The position numbers and the translations under genes were made by a program. Shown one piece after another: positions 25,983 to 34,985 of a stretch of 64,000 nt of DNA (position 1 is its first letter; every line of letters begins with the position of its first letter). The stretch comes from Arcticibacter svalbardensis MN12-7 (GTDB lineage Bacteria; Bacteroidota; Bacteroidia; Sphingobacteriales; Sphingobacteriaceae): positions 1 through 64,000 of the forward strand of contig NZ_AQPN01000008.1 in assembly GCF_000403135.1 (NCBI RefSeq), read 5' to 3'. The notes under the pieces were generated by a model. That model saw only the letters and a program-made list of their open reading frames with translations. It had not been told where the DNA came from and ran no database searches.

Positions 25983-26933
25983 ATGATAAAAATTCTTGCA
26001 AATGATGGTATTGACGCTGTTGGTAAGCAATTACTTGAACAGGCCGGCTTTACCGTTCAAACTGAAAATATACCTCAGGGAGAACTTCCTGAAGCTTTAA
26101 AGAACTTTGATGCTATAACTGTTCGTAGTGCTACTAAGGTTAGAAAAGAACTTATTGATGCTTGTCCCAACCTTCGTTTAATAGGTCGTGGTGGTGTTGG
26201 TATGGATAATATCGATGTTGACTACGCTCGTGAAAAGGGATTGACAGTTGTTAATACTCCTGCAGCTTCTTCTCCATCGGTTGCTGAACTGGTTTTTGCT
26301 CATCTATTTACCGGAATTCGGTTTTTATATGACTCTAATCGTAAGATGCCGGTTGAAGGTGGTACAAAATTTAATAACCTTAAAAAAGCGTATGCAAAAG
26401 GCGTTGAATTAAAAGGAAAGAAAATTGGTATTATTGGCTTTGGACGTATTGGTCGCGAAACTGCTAAAATTGCATTAGGTTTAGGAATGGAAGTTCTGGC
26501 GTACGATTTGTATGATGTACCTGCAACTTTAGAATTAAACCTGACTGGCGGTGTGAATGTTAGTGTTCCTGTAAAAAAGGCATCATTCGATGAGCTGATC
26601 ACTGAAAGTGATTTTATCAGTCTTCATATTCCATTTTTAGATAAACCTATTTTAGGTAAATCTGAATTTGATAAAATGAAGAATGGTGTTGGTATTGTAA
26701 ATTGTTCGAGAGGTGGTACTATTGATGAGTTAGCTCTTATTGAGGCTTTAAATAGTGGTATTGTCGGATTCGCAGGATTGGATGTTTATGATAATGAACC
26801 AACTCCTCGTCAGGAGATTCTTACTCATCCAAAGATTTCGTTGACTCCACATATTGGTGCAGCAACGAATGAAGCTCAAGAGCGTATTGGTGTAGAGTTA
26901 GCAAACCTGATCATTGATTTCTTTAAAAAATAA
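25983..26933 (+). CDS. serA: D-3-phosphoglycerate dehydrogenase-like D-2-hydroxyacid dehydrogenase
   Basis: A 316-residue NAD-dependent dehydrogenase, by context the first enzyme of serine synthesis. The substrate-binding IGRGGVGMDNID, the Rossmann loop GFGRIGRETA, the active-site Arg (CSRGGTIDE), Glu and His (TPHIGAATNEAQ) are all present. It lacks the C-terminal ACT domain of many SerA proteins, so feedback by serine would need another mechanism or be absent. The position directly after serC is the main reason to name it serA and not a generic hydroxyacid dehydrogenase. A double hairpin follows. Confidence 0.87.
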   Translation: MIKILANDGIDAVGKQLLEQAGFTVQTENIPQGELPEALKNFDAITVRSATKVRKELIDACPNLRLIGRGGVGMDNIDVDYAREKGLTVVNTPAASSPSVAELVFAHLFTGIRFLYDSNRKMPVEGGTKFNNLKKAYAKGVELKGKKIGIIGFGRIGRETAKIALGLGMEVLAYDLYDVPATLELNLTGGVNVSVPVKKASFDELITESDFISLHIPFLDKPILGKSEFDKMKNGVGIVNCSRGGTIDELALIEALNSGIVGFAGLDVYDNEPTPRQEILTHPKISLTPHIGAATNEAQERIGVELANLIIDFFKK

Positions 26934-26964
26934 TTATTTCAACAGAGAAGTAGGCAGCATTATA

Positions 26965-26992
26965 AATCAAATTCATTAAAGAATTTGATTTT
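26965..26992. repeat. Perfect 11-bp hairpin behind serA
   Basis: aaatcaaattc (26965-26975) and gaatttgattt (26982-26992) pair around attaaa. It precedes the main terminator by 20 bp and has only a short T-run, so it may be a supporting structure or a former terminator. Confidence 0.6.
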
Positions 26993-27011
26993 GGTCAAAA
27001 TCTCGAAGGAA

Positions 27012-27050
27012 TAAAAAGGGCAATTTTCATATCGAAAATTGCCCTTTTTA
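27012..27050 (+). terminator. Intrinsic terminator of the serC-serA operon
   Basis: A perfect 17-bp stem, 27012-27028 with 27034-27050 (taaaaagggcaattttc), around the loop atatc, running into T-rich sequence. One of the strongest hairpins of the window. Confidence 0.88.
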
Positions 27051-27159
27051 TTATAAAAAAGTGTTAAAATTTATTGGCTTAACGCTAGAAAAGACTTACT
27101 GGATAGCTCTTTTTTTGAACTTTTTAATATGTTTCTTTGAACTGTTTCATATAAAATGC

Positions 27160-27188
27160 TTTGGATTTATTTGTCTTGACTATATTGC
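27160..27188 (+). promoter_or_regulatory. Possible promoter of the lactate dehydrogenase gene
   Basis: TTTG at 27160-27163 and TATATTGC at 27181-27188 are 17 nt apart, close to the Bacteroidota -33/-7 arrangement, and lie 24 bp before the ATG at 27212. The -7 box deviates from TAnnTTTG in one base. Confidence 0.35.
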
Positions 27189-27211
27189 AACATATATTTT
27201 AATTTACTAAA

Positions 27212-28138
27212 ATGCCGTTAACAAATAAAAAAAGCAGGATCGTAGTCATTGGTGTTGGAGCTGTAGGTTCTACAACAGCCTATACGCTTCTTTTAAGAGA
27301 GCGTATGGATGAATTGGTACTAATAGATGCCAATCAGGGTAAGGCTATAGGAGATGCGTTAGATATGAACCATGGCTTGCCTTTTTTGGGGCAGTCTAAA
27401 GTTTGGGCCGGTACTTACGAAGATTGTAAGGATGCTGACATTATTATTATCACTGCAGGGGCTTCACAGCGTGAAGGTGAGTCTCGTATTGATCTGTTAA
27501 AACGTAATGTAGCCGTTTTTGAAAGCATTACTACAGAGGTGCTGAAGTATAATACAGATGGCATCTTGATTATTGCATCAAATCCGGTAGATATAATGAG
27601 CTATTTTACATGGAAGAAATCAGGATGGCCAGTGAACCGAATAATTGGGTCGGGTACTTTATTAGATAGTGCACGATTTCGATACTTGATAGGGGAGAAG
27701 CTTAATATTGATTCAAGAAGTGTGCATGCACATATTATTGGTGAACATGGCGATTCTGAATTGCCTTTATGGAGCATGACTAACGTGGCTGGTTCTACTA
27801 TTAATTTCACTGATGAAGAAAAAGAAAACCTTTATTTAGATACTAAAAATGCTGCTTATCAGATTATAAAAGCGAAAGGTGCAACGTTTTATGGGATCGC
27901 GCTAGCTCTTGATCGGATTTGTACAGCTATTTTACATAATGAAGCGGCTGTGTTGAATGTTTCGACTTTGCTGACTGATTACCATGGCGTGTCTGATGTA
28001 TTTTTAGGGGTTCCTTGTGTGGTAGATCGTAACGGGGTAAGGGAAGTCTTGCCTTTAGATATTAATGAGTTGGAAAGGACTCAGCTAAATCAATCTGCTC
28101 AAAAAATTAAAGATATAATTAGTTCAGTGTCTATGTAA
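27212..28138 (+). CDS. ldh: L-lactate dehydrogenase
   Basis: A 308-residue NAD-dependent dehydrogenase that interconverts pyruvate and L-lactate. Rossmann GVGAVGSTTAY (about residues 14-24); active-site loop TAGASQREGESR with Gln86, the residue that marks lactate rather than malate dehydrogenases, and Arg89; NPVD; SGTLLDSARFR with the substrate Arg; catalytic His in GEHGDSELPLWS. Length is normal. It stands alone with its own probable promoter, suggesting fermentative or overflow use. Malate activity is unlikely given Gln86. Confidence 0.94.
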   Translation: MPLTNKKSRIVVIGVGAVGSTTAYTLLLRERMDELVLIDANQGKAIGDALDMNHGLPFLGQSKVWAGTYEDCKDADIIIITAGASQREGESRIDLLKRNVAVFESITTEVLKYNTDGILIIASNPVDIMSYFTWKKSGWPVNRIIGSGTLLDSARFRYLIGEKLNIDSRSVHAHIIGEHGDSELPLWSMTNVAGSTINFTDEEKENLYLDTKNAAYQIIKAKGATFYGIALALDRICTAILHNEAAVLNVSTLLTDYHGVSDVFLGVPCVVDRNGVREVLPLDINELERTQLNQSAQKIKDIISSVSM

Positions 28139-28261
28139 TCACTTTGAGGTTTTTCAAAAGTAAGATATCAGCGTAAATGTGGCTATTCTTTTTTTATGAT
28201 ACATAGGCCTAAGGGGTTAATGGTTTTGGATTAAAATAGAAAATATTTAATACATCATACG

Positions 28262-28921
28262 ATGATATCTTATTTTAAAAGCATATTGGGGACTTCGTTT
28301 TTTTTATTCATTTTGCTGAGTAGCAGCTCAGCACAAAATACATACAGACATTTTTCGATAGGCATTGGTGCTGGTCAGACATCTACATTCACCGATTTCT
28401 TACATGCTGATCGTAAGTTATTCGGGTATGGTGTATTTGATTATTATTTTAGTCCTTATTTGAATATAGGAATGGAAGCACAGTCTGGTTCTATATCCGG
28501 TCATGATGATCAGAATACATCAAACTTTCAGGGAGATTTTCAATCCTTAACTTTTAAAGGAAAGTTGCATGTTGGTGAACTGATCAGGAAGCCACAAAGG
28601 TATATTGCCGCTCGGGCATCAATAGGAGATAAATTAGTAAAAGGAATTTATCTGGGTTCAGGAGGTGGTGTATTTATGATCATGAATGGCATAAATTCAT
28701 CTGAATCCTACAATAATAAAGAACTGTTTATACCTGCTTTAGGGGGAATAGATATGTATATGGGAGCAGAATCAAGGCTTTTATTGAACCTGAACTATCA
28801 GACGAATTTTTTACTGGGCGATAAAATGGATGGCAGTATTAGGCCGGGATCGCATAATGATCTTTATCAGACTATTAGTATTGGAATCAGCTATACATTG
28901 GGAAAGCTGACTTATTTGTAG
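28262..28921 (+). CDS. Secreted outer-membrane beta-barrel protein of unknown function
   Basis: A 219-residue exported protein with signal peptide (residues 1-24, ending SSA-Q) and a run of amphipathic strands rich in Gly and aromatics (FSIGIGAGQT, FGYGVFDYYFSPYLNIGM, YLGSGGGVFMIM, ISIGISYTLG). This is the OmpW/OmpA-like eight-strand barrel pattern. No specific family motif is recognised. It converges on folC with a 7-bp gap. Confidence 0.7.
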   Translation: MISYFKSILGTSFFLFILLSSSSAQNTYRHFSIGIGAGQTSTFTDFLHADRKLFGYGVFDYYFSPYLNIGMEAQSGSISGHDDQNTSNFQGDFQSLTFKGKLHVGELIRKPQRYIAARASIGDKLVKGIYLGSGGGVFMIMNGINSSESYNNKELFIPALGGIDMYMGAESRLLLNLNYQTNFLLGDKMDGSIRPGSHNDLYQTISIGISYTLGKLTYL

Positions 28922-28928
28922 GTGTTCA

Positions 28929-30275
28929 TTAAATAATTTCGGCTACAACATAAGTACTTCCACCTATGAATATGAAGTCGTTCATGTTTGCGTTGGCTTT
29001 GGCAGCTAATAAGGCTTCGTGTACCGAAGAGTAAGACTCTCCTGAAAGTCCAGCAGCTTCAGCTTCTTTGGCTAAATCTAAGGCTGGCTTAGCACGTTCT
29101 ATAGCCGGATTGCAAAAGTAATACCTGGCTTCTTTGGGTAATAAGGATAGTACTTTAGTAATGTCTTTATCTTTTACCATTCCAATAACCATGTGCAGTG
29201 TATGGTAAGAAATACGAGCAATATTTTTAATTACTTCCTGAATGCCATCTTCATTATGTCCGGTATCGCATATAATAAGAGGATTGTGGTCTAGAATCTG
29301 CCATCTTCCCATTAAACCAGTCAGTTTAGTTACTTGACTTAAGCCGGATTGTATTTGTTCATTTGTAATAGAAAACCCGATTAGCCTCAATTGCTCTATA
29401 GCACTCAGCACTGTTTTAAGATTCTTAAGCTGGTAAGTACCGGTTAAATCCAAAGATAAATTTAATGATTCACTACCATCGGATAGAGGAGGTTTTACTT
29501 GAATTACTGCATCCGCCTGAAGATTTGTATTCGAGGGTTTACTCACTTCAAGACTCAGCACATCCTCGTTGGAATCTTTATTGTTTTTTATTAACCAACT
29601 TTCAGATGCAAGGGTTAAAGTGGAATACTGCTGCTGTGCTTTATCCTCAAATACCTTTTTAACTACTTCATTAATTGCTTCTCCTATAACTACAGGTATA
29701 CCCTTTTTTATTATTCCAGATTTCTCTGCTGCAATTTCTTTCAGGGAATTTCCTAATATGGATACATGGTCGAAACTGATATTTGTGATGATAGAGAGGA
29801 TGGGATTGATGATATTGGTCGAGTCAAGACGCCCACCTAATCCTACTTCAATAACTGCGATATCTACTTCTTGAGCTGCAAAATAATCAAAAGCCATAGC
29901 CACTGTAACTTCGAAAAAAGAGGGACTAATGGTATCGATGAGATCCCTTTGTTCTTGAACAAAGTTTATGATATCTGCTTCAGCAATCATTTGACCATTT
30001 ATGCGGATCCTTTCTCTGAAATCACGCAAATGGGGAGAGGTATATAGGCCAGTCTTATAACCGGCTACCTGGAGCACAGAGGCCAGCATATGAGATACAG
30101 ATCCTTTTCCATTGGTTCCTGCAATGTGAATGCTCTTAAAACGCTCCTGAGGATTGTTCAAGCTATTACACAATAAAACAGTATTAGCAAGATCCTTCTT
30201 TATTGCTGAGGAGCCTTGCTTGGAAAACATAGGCAACCTGGAATATAAATATTCAACTGTCTCTTTGTAGTTCAT
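28929..30275 (-). CDS. folC: Bifunctional folylpolyglutamate synthase/dihydrofolate synthase
   Basis: A 448-residue Mur-ligase-like ATPase that adds glutamate to dihydropteroate and to folates. The P-loop is GTNGKGSV (residues 53-60), followed by SHMLASVLQVAGYKTGLYTSPHL, the second ATP/Mg signature of the family, and VIEVGLGGRLDSTN. Length is normal. It is the last gene of the minus-strand unit that begins with the TPR protein at 38009, 28 bp after tonB. Folate synthesis has no evident tie with the upstream transport genes; the pairing is a frequent gene order in this group. Confidence 0.95.
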   Translation of the reverse strand: MNYKETVEYLYSRLPMFSKQGSSAIKKDLANTVLLCNSLNNPQERFKSIHIAGTNGKGSVSHMLASVLQVAGYKTGLYTSPHLRDFRERIRINGQMIAEADIINFVQEQRDLIDTISPSFFEVTVAMAFDYFAAQEVDIAVIEVGLGGRLDSTNIINPILSIITNISFDHVSILGNSLKEIAAEKSGIIKKGIPVVIGEAINEVVKKVFEDKAQQQYSTLTLASESWLIKNNKDSNEDVLSLEVSKPSNTNLQADAVIQVKPPLSDGSESLNLSLDLTGTYQLKNLKTVLSAIEQLRLIGFSITNEQIQSGLSQVTKLTGLMGRWQILDHNPLIICDTGHNEDGIQEVIKNIARISYHTLHMVIGMVKDKDITKVLSLLPKEARYYFCNPAIERAKPALDLAKEAEAAGLSGESYSSVHEALLAAKANANMNDFIFIGGSTYVVAEII

Positions 30276-30303
30276 GTGGTGAAATGTCTGATTGTAAATT
30301 AAG

Positions 30304-31125
30304 CTAATTCACCTTAAAGTTGAATACGACTACTCCAATCTGAACATCAGGAGCGGATTCTAAGCGATTTAAATTAGCTCCCAATACAGCTTGTTCACAT
30401 TTTCTCCATAAATCCTGATCAGATAGGGTTGTACCTTTAACTCCAGCTCTCGCAAAAATAACTTCTCCTGATTTACCTACTCTGATCTCTACGTAAATAC
30501 GACCGGATAACTGTCCTTGATCGTTGATCTTAGGTAGATTTACAAATCTTCTATTCGATAATGTAAGCTTAACATTGCCGAACCCTGATCCTCCACTACC
30601 ATAGTTAGCAGCAAGAGGGTCTCCATCCACGTCACCTTGATTTCCTGGAGTAGTTCCTGTTCCGTCTCCACCTCCTGAGCCTGTGCTTTTCTTGCCTTTA
30701 TAAAGCGCATTTTGATTGACTACAGGTTGGCTTTCTTTTGTTGAAGTAGTTGTGGAAGGAGCTGTTGACGTGCTTTTTTTAGTTGAAGTTTTCACTACAG
30801 GAGCATCTTCAGATTCCTGAGTGACCACTGCTTTATCACTATTTTCTGAAGATGGCGCTGTTGGCTGAGGTTCAGAATTCTCTACCACCTTATCCGGAGG
30901 TGTGTTATTTGCATTTGGATCAACGGAAGGCTCCTCAATGCTCATGAAATCGTCGCCCATTCCTACTTCAGCGGTTCCATAATTTACTACAATTCCACCT
31001 GTTCCAACTTCTTGAGGCGGATTCATTCCAAAGCGTATGATGTAGCAAAGCAGGAGCATTGCAATCATAAATGCTCCTGCGATCAAAAATGCCTTTGGAT
31101 AATTATTATCTTCCTGGTACTGCAT
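30304..31125 (-). CDS. TonB-like energy transducer
   Basis: A 273-residue inner-membrane protein: one N-terminal helix (about residues 13-33, AFLIAGAFMIAMLLLCYIIR), a periplasm-spanning linker rich in Pro/Ser/Thr/Lys/Glu (about 70-165), and a C-terminal globular domain (about 185-273: GRIYVEIRVGKSGEVIFARAG) with the TonB C-terminal pattern. It should pass the force from ExbB-ExbD to outer-membrane receptors or envelope partners. The exbD gene ends 4 bp upstream. The call as TonB rather than TolA rests on order and domain plan. Confidence 0.85.
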   Translation of the reverse strand: MQYQEDNNYPKAFLIAGAFMIAMLLLCYIIRFGMNPPQEVGTGGIVVNYGTAEVGMGDDFMSIEEPSVDPNANNTPPDKVVENSEPQPTAPSSENSDKAVVTQESEDAPVVKTSTKKSTSTAPSTTTSTKESQPVVNQNALYKGKKSTGSGGGDGTGTTPGNQGDVDGDPLAANYGSGGSGFGNVKLTLSNRRFVNLPKINDQGQLSGRIYVEIRVGKSGEVIFARAGVKGTTLSDQDLWRKCEQAVLGANLNRLESAPDVQIGVVVFNFKVN

Positions 31126-31129
31126 GAGT

Positions 31130-31525
31130 TTATTTTGGTTCTGTAGCTAAAACAAGTTTAATAGACAGTCTGTTTGCAATATCCATAATTTGAACAACGT
31201 CCTGAATGGCCACTGTGCGATCAACATATAGTATAATGGTTAACGCATCAGCCTTAGTGGACATGGCTAGCAGTCTTCCCTGTATTTCATCTAATTGAAC
31301 TTGTTGTTTGTCCATGAAATACTCCAAATCCTTCGTCACTGATATGGTAACGGTTTTCTTGGAAACAGATTGTCCTGTATCTGATTTCGGAAGCATCAAC
31401 TTAATGATGTTTGGATTTGTTACAGTCGATGCAATTAAAAAGAACAGCATCAGGAAGAACATAATGTCACTCATAGCCGAAGCATTCACTTCAACTGTTG
31501 GTTTATTTTTCTTTCTTAAATTCAT
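31130..31525 (-). CDS. exbD: ExbD/TolR family biopolymer transport protein
   Basis: A 131-residue inner-membrane protein with one N-terminal helix (about residues 19-36, SDIMFFLMLFFLIAST) carrying the essential Asp of the family (Asp19 or Asp20 region, SDIMF) and a periplasmic domain (VTISVTKDLEYFMDKQQV, then LYVDRTVAIQDVVQIMD). It forms the proton channel with ExbB, whose gene ends 6 bp upstream. Confidence 0.92.
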   Translation of the reverse strand: MNLRKKNKPTVEVNASAMSDIMFFLMLFFLIASTVTNPNIIKLMLPKSDTGQSVSKKTVTISVTKDLEYFMDKQQVQLDEIQGRLLAMSTKADALTIILYVDRTVAIQDVVQIMDIANRLSIKLVLATEPK

Positions 31526-31531
31526 GCTGTT

Positions 31532-32227
31532 TTATCTACCTGGTTCGTCTAATAGATCAATGAATTCTATCGCGTCTGTTTCCATTCTTAATATCACTCT
31601 ATCTACCATAATATTTAAAATATGATAGCCTATATAAGCTAAAATACCAACTCCTAAACCTGTTGCTGAAGTAATCATTTTTTCATAAAGACCACCTGCA
31701 ATAATACCTATACTGATATTATCAGCCAGAGAGATGTTATAAAATATTTTAATAACTCCTAAAATGGTACCCACGAAACCAAGCATTGGGGCTATACCTG
31801 CTACAATACCAAGGATACTTATATTTTTTTCCAATTTAGATACTTCCAATTTACCCAGATTCTCTATAGCTCCTTCAATTTCTTTAATCGGACGGCCAAT
31901 TCTAAGCAATCCTTTTTGCAGCATTCTTCCTAATGGTGAATTGCTGTTCCTGCAAACTGCGATTGCAGAATCAAGATGACCTGTCAATATACTTTGCTTA
32001 ACCTGAGACATTAAGTCAGAGCCTTTGCTTGATGCTTTCCGTATCGTAATATATCTTTCAATAAAAATAACCAATCCTAAAAAGAAAAGTATGGCTAGAG
32101 GTAGCATTACCCACCCACCCTTTAGCAATAGGTCAAAAAAGCGCAGTTCCTGAGCTTTCTGAGCAGCTTCGACTGCAGCAGTAGCCACTGTATCGGGAGT
32201 AACGGAATCAATCTGTAATAAAAACAT
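31532..32227 (-). CDS. exbB: ExbB/TolQ/MotA-type proton channel protein
   Basis: A 231-residue inner-membrane protein with three helices: about residues 37-54 (WVMLPLAILFFLGLVIFIE), 125-150 (ILGIVAGIAPMLGFVGTILG) and 165-190 (ATGLGVGILAYIGYH, after GGLYEKMITS). The GTxxG and TPLLGFVGT-like motifs and the conserved polar residue of helix 3 mark it as the ExbB/TolQ family. The first 25 residues (VTPDTVATAAVEAAQKAQEL) form a family-typical leader. It opens the exbB-exbD-tonB set and is 5 bp from the SPOR gene. Confidence 0.93.
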   Translation of the reverse strand: MFLLQIDSVTPDTVATAAVEAAQKAQELRFFDLLLKGGWVMLPLAILFFLGLVIFIERYITIRKASSKGSDLMSQVKQSILTGHLDSAIAVCRNSNSPLGRMLQKGLLRIGRPIKEIEGAIENLGKLEVSKLEKNISILGIVAGIAPMLGFVGTILGVIKIFYNISLADNISIGIIAGGLYEKMITSATGLGVGILAYIGYHILNIMVDRVILRMETDAIEFIDLLDEPGR

Positions 32228-32232
32228 GTGTG

Positions 32233-33276
32233 TTATTTTTTAGCTTTATCGTTTAAATTTAAAATCCAGGCTTCTTTATTGAAATTACTTTGTACTTGTC
32301 TTTTTTCAATGTTTGCCTCTTCGTAAGTATGAAATGAGCCAAGGCTTATTTTATACCTTGGTCTGCGGGTATCTTCTACAATTGTCGCCTTTATTCCTCT
32401 CTTTTGCAATGTTTTTATATAGTTTTCAGCTTCTAAGGGTAGTCCAAAAGAAGCCCCGATTACATAAAATTCTTTTGATTTGGACGTATTGATTTCTTTA
32501 AGGGAACTTACAGGATTATTGTTTTTTTTATTTTCAGGCTTAAGCGGTGTCTTTAAAGTTGCTGAAATAGAATCTTGAACGTTAGTAGCGTTTTGTTTCA
32601 GCGAACCAGCATTGTTAATAGATGAATCAACACTTTGAATTACTGGAGCCTCTTGTTTTTTAATTTGGGGCTGCGCATTCTGTTCTGGTATCGGTTTATC
32701 AGATGTCAGGTTAAACAAGGACGGATTGATGATATAAAAATAGCTACCAGAAATAATCAACAGGACTAAAATAATAAATACCGCCTTCCAGGTTTTTGAG
32801 GTCGTATGATTATTGTCCTGATCACTGAGTTCCGCTTCTATTGGCGCATTATTAATCGGTGTAAATGCAGGCGTATAGGAAGCATCTTTTAATTTTGATA
32901 AACCAAAATTAGTCGCAGATTCATTAGTCTGCGCAAGTACTAGTCCCGAAGGACTGTTTTTGAGTAAACCAATTGGTTGTATTTCAACCTCGTTAAAAGA
33001 GGATAAAGATTGTTGAATCTGAGCAATGAACTTATTAATAAAATAGCGGGAGGAAGCTTCAGAAATCTTCTTGACCTGGCTAATATAATGCACCAACGTA
33101 TCATCCTGGCCATTGAAGGTATTCTTAAAGCAAACCTTTTCTGAAGGGGCATGGAATTGACCTGTACTTTCATCGAAAAAGGCAGATGTTCTTTCTTTGT
33201 AAAATGTCCCTACATCGGAAAGACTTATTTCATCATAATCCTTAAGTAATTCCGAAATATAGAGCGAAATGTTCAT
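32233..33276 (-). CDS. HU-CCDC81 and SPOR domain-containing protein
   Basis: A 347-residue single-pass inner-membrane protein. The N-terminal ~140 residues form the bacterial HU-CCDC81 repeats (MNISLYISELLKDYDEISL, GTFYKERTSAFFDESTGQF). A membrane helix lies at about 165-185 (AVFIILVLLIISGSYFYII), then a charged linker. The C-terminal SPOR domain (about 270-343: FYVIGASFGLPLEAENYI, RRPRYKISLGSFHTYEEA) binds peptidoglycan stripped of stem peptides at division sites. The cytoplasmic HU-like part could contact DNA or other proteins. It lies between the barrel gene and exbB, so it may couple the cell wall to the Ton motor; that is inference from order. Confidence 0.9.
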   Translation of the reverse strand: MNISLYISELLKDYDEISLSDVGTFYKERTSAFFDESTGQFHAPSEKVCFKNTFNGQDDTLVHYISQVKKISEASSRYFINKFIAQIQQSLSSFNEVEIQPIGLLKNSPSGLVLAQTNESATNFGLSKLKDASYTPAFTPINNAPIEAELSDQDNNHTTSKTWKAVFIILVLLIISGSYFYIINPSLFNLTSDKPIPEQNAQPQIKKQEAPVIQSVDSSINNAGSLKQNATNVQDSISATLKTPLKPENKKNNNPVSSLKEINTSKSKEFYVIGASFGLPLEAENYIKTLQKRGIKATIVEDTRRPRYKISLGSFHTYEEANIEKRQVQSNFNKEAWILNLNDKAKK

Positions 33277-33317
33277 TTCTGTAAAATTAATCTAAAATAT
33301 TAATTTAACAAAGGTGA

Positions 33318-34979
33318 TTAAAATGAATAGTTAACACCACCTATTACATTCAGACCCAGTTGAGGATAATATAAAAGACGTTGATAATCATTATTCAGCA
33401 TATTATTTACTCTCAGGAAAATGCCCACTTTTTCCTTATGAACATATTCAGCACCGGCACTTACATCGGCATAACCCTTTACTTTAACAATACTTGGGGT
33501 AGGTAAGTAGACCAAGGCAGATGATGCATCATTCAAAACTAGCTCACCATCAATTGTAATTTCTTTTGTAATGGATAACCGCGCGCTGGAGGATATTTTA
33601 AATTCAGGTTTCAACCATGCTTTTTCCTGCACATCCATACTGTAATTATTAACCATTACCTTACCTAACCAGCTGAATGCATCAGACACCTTAACATTAA
33701 TCTCTCCTTCTAATCCGGTGACTTTTGCATTGTCATATATTACATCAAAGCGTTCAGGATTTAATGCATTGTTAACAAACAAAGGCATGTTATCTAATTT
33801 CTTATAAAACAGGGTGGCTTTATATCCAAATCCTGCGCCTGCATTCCCTTTAATCCCACCGTATAAATTAGCAGTTTCTTGTGTGTTTAAAATTTGCAGA
33901 TTTTGATTTAAATAAGGATTCTCATTAGAGAAATTCTGTAATGTAGATTTTATTACATCACCAGTATAACCAGCAAATAGGGTAGCAAATTCAGGAATGA
34001 CAGGCATTTCTGCAGTTACAGTAGGGAAGAGGTTAAACCCTGAATTCGTACCAAATTCTTCAACCAGATTAACACCAAGGGATAATTTGTATGATTTTCC
34101 CTGCAGTTTAATATATGGATTAGCCCTAAAAATATGATTTCCAATATTTAATGAGTCTTTTGTTTGTGTAAAATCAAGTGAACTGTTAACCCCGATATTG
34201 AAATCGTTCCAAACCTTATTTACAAAACCACTTAGTGCAATAGCATTTTCCTTGGCATCAAATTTATCTGATAAAAAGTAAGCATCTGCTTTTACAGCAT
34301 AGTCAAGTTCATCTTCTGATTTATAATTTTTTAACATCTCGCCCTTGATGCTTATGGTGCTGTACCTTTGCTTTTGAGGATCACTATTAAAAGTTAAATT
34401 AGTAGATGGATCAACTCCATACAAAAAAGTAGAGAATCTGTCAAAGCCTAATTCTCCATTTAAAGTTACTTTGGGCAGAATACTTTTACCAAAAATACCT
34501 GCATTCTGACGAGAGTATTTCTGACCAGTAATATCACCTTTTTGATTCAGGTGTTTTAAAAAGAATCCAGCCTGTAATGCTTCATCCGATCCTGTATTTA
34601 AATATAGTTCAGCAAGACCTGTACTAAAGTTTCCCATTCCAAACTTGGCATAATTGTTTAAAAGGGGAGGGCGTTCACCATTTATAACTTCTTGAGCCTG
34701 TAGCTGACGGATATCACTGTTTAATTCCAATTTCTTGTCAAACATCGAATAAGTCAATGCTCTCTTAAAAACGCTGTTACTGTTTAAATCCGGACTCCTT
34801 CTTATTTTTGCTGCATCCGCTAAAACGGGTTTGTAAGGTCTTTCAACGACAATTTCGTCTGTTAGCGTACCTGCAGCTGGTGTTGCCTTTTTGGGATCAG
34901 TAGGATTTTGCGCATAAGAAACCGATGTTAGTAGTAGAGCACAAATTGCGAGTGTATATTTAATATTGTTCAGTTTCAT
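33318..34979 (-). CDS. Outer-membrane barrel protein without plug, linked to the Ton/TPR operon
   Basis: A 553-residue exported protein: signal peptide 1-23 (SVSYA-Q), a proline-rich N-terminal stretch with EIVVERPYKPVLADAAKIRR (about 41-60), then a barrel of many amphipathic strands ending in GGVNYSF. It looks like a TonB-dependent receptor barrel without plug domain; the VxxPYKPxLADAxKI segment is a hallmark of this Bacteroidota family. It lies 6 bp after the large TPR gene and 41 bp before the SPOR gene. Its role is unknown. Confidence 0.75.
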   Translation of the reverse strand: MKLNNIKYTLAICALLLTSVSYAQNPTDPKKATPAAGTLTDEIVVERPYKPVLADAAKIRRSPDLNSNSVFKRALTYSMFDKKLELNSDIRQLQAQEVINGERPPLLNNYAKFGMGNFSTGLAELYLNTGSDEALQAGFFLKHLNQKGDITGQKYSRQNAGIFGKSILPKVTLNGELGFDRFSTFLYGVDPSTNLTFNSDPQKQRYSTISIKGEMLKNYKSEDELDYAVKADAYFLSDKFDAKENAIALSGFVNKVWNDFNIGVNSSLDFTQTKDSLNIGNHIFRANPYIKLQGKSYKLSLGVNLVEEFGTNSGFNLFPTVTAEMPVIPEFATLFAGYTGDVIKSTLQNFSNENPYLNQNLQILNTQETANLYGGIKGNAGAGFGYKATLFYKKLDNMPLFVNNALNPERFDVIYDNAKVTGLEGEINVKVSDAFSWLGKVMVNNYSMDVQEKAWLKPEFKISSSARLSITKEITIDGELVLNDASSALVYLPTPSIVKVKGYADVSAGAEYVHKEKVGIFLRVNNMLNNDYQRLLYYPQLGLNVIGGVNYSF

Positions 34980-34985
34980 TCTAGC

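Noticed and set aside
32940-33173. Antisense frame inside the SPOR gene
   Set aside because: It is fully contained in a strong coding frame and has no family resemblance.
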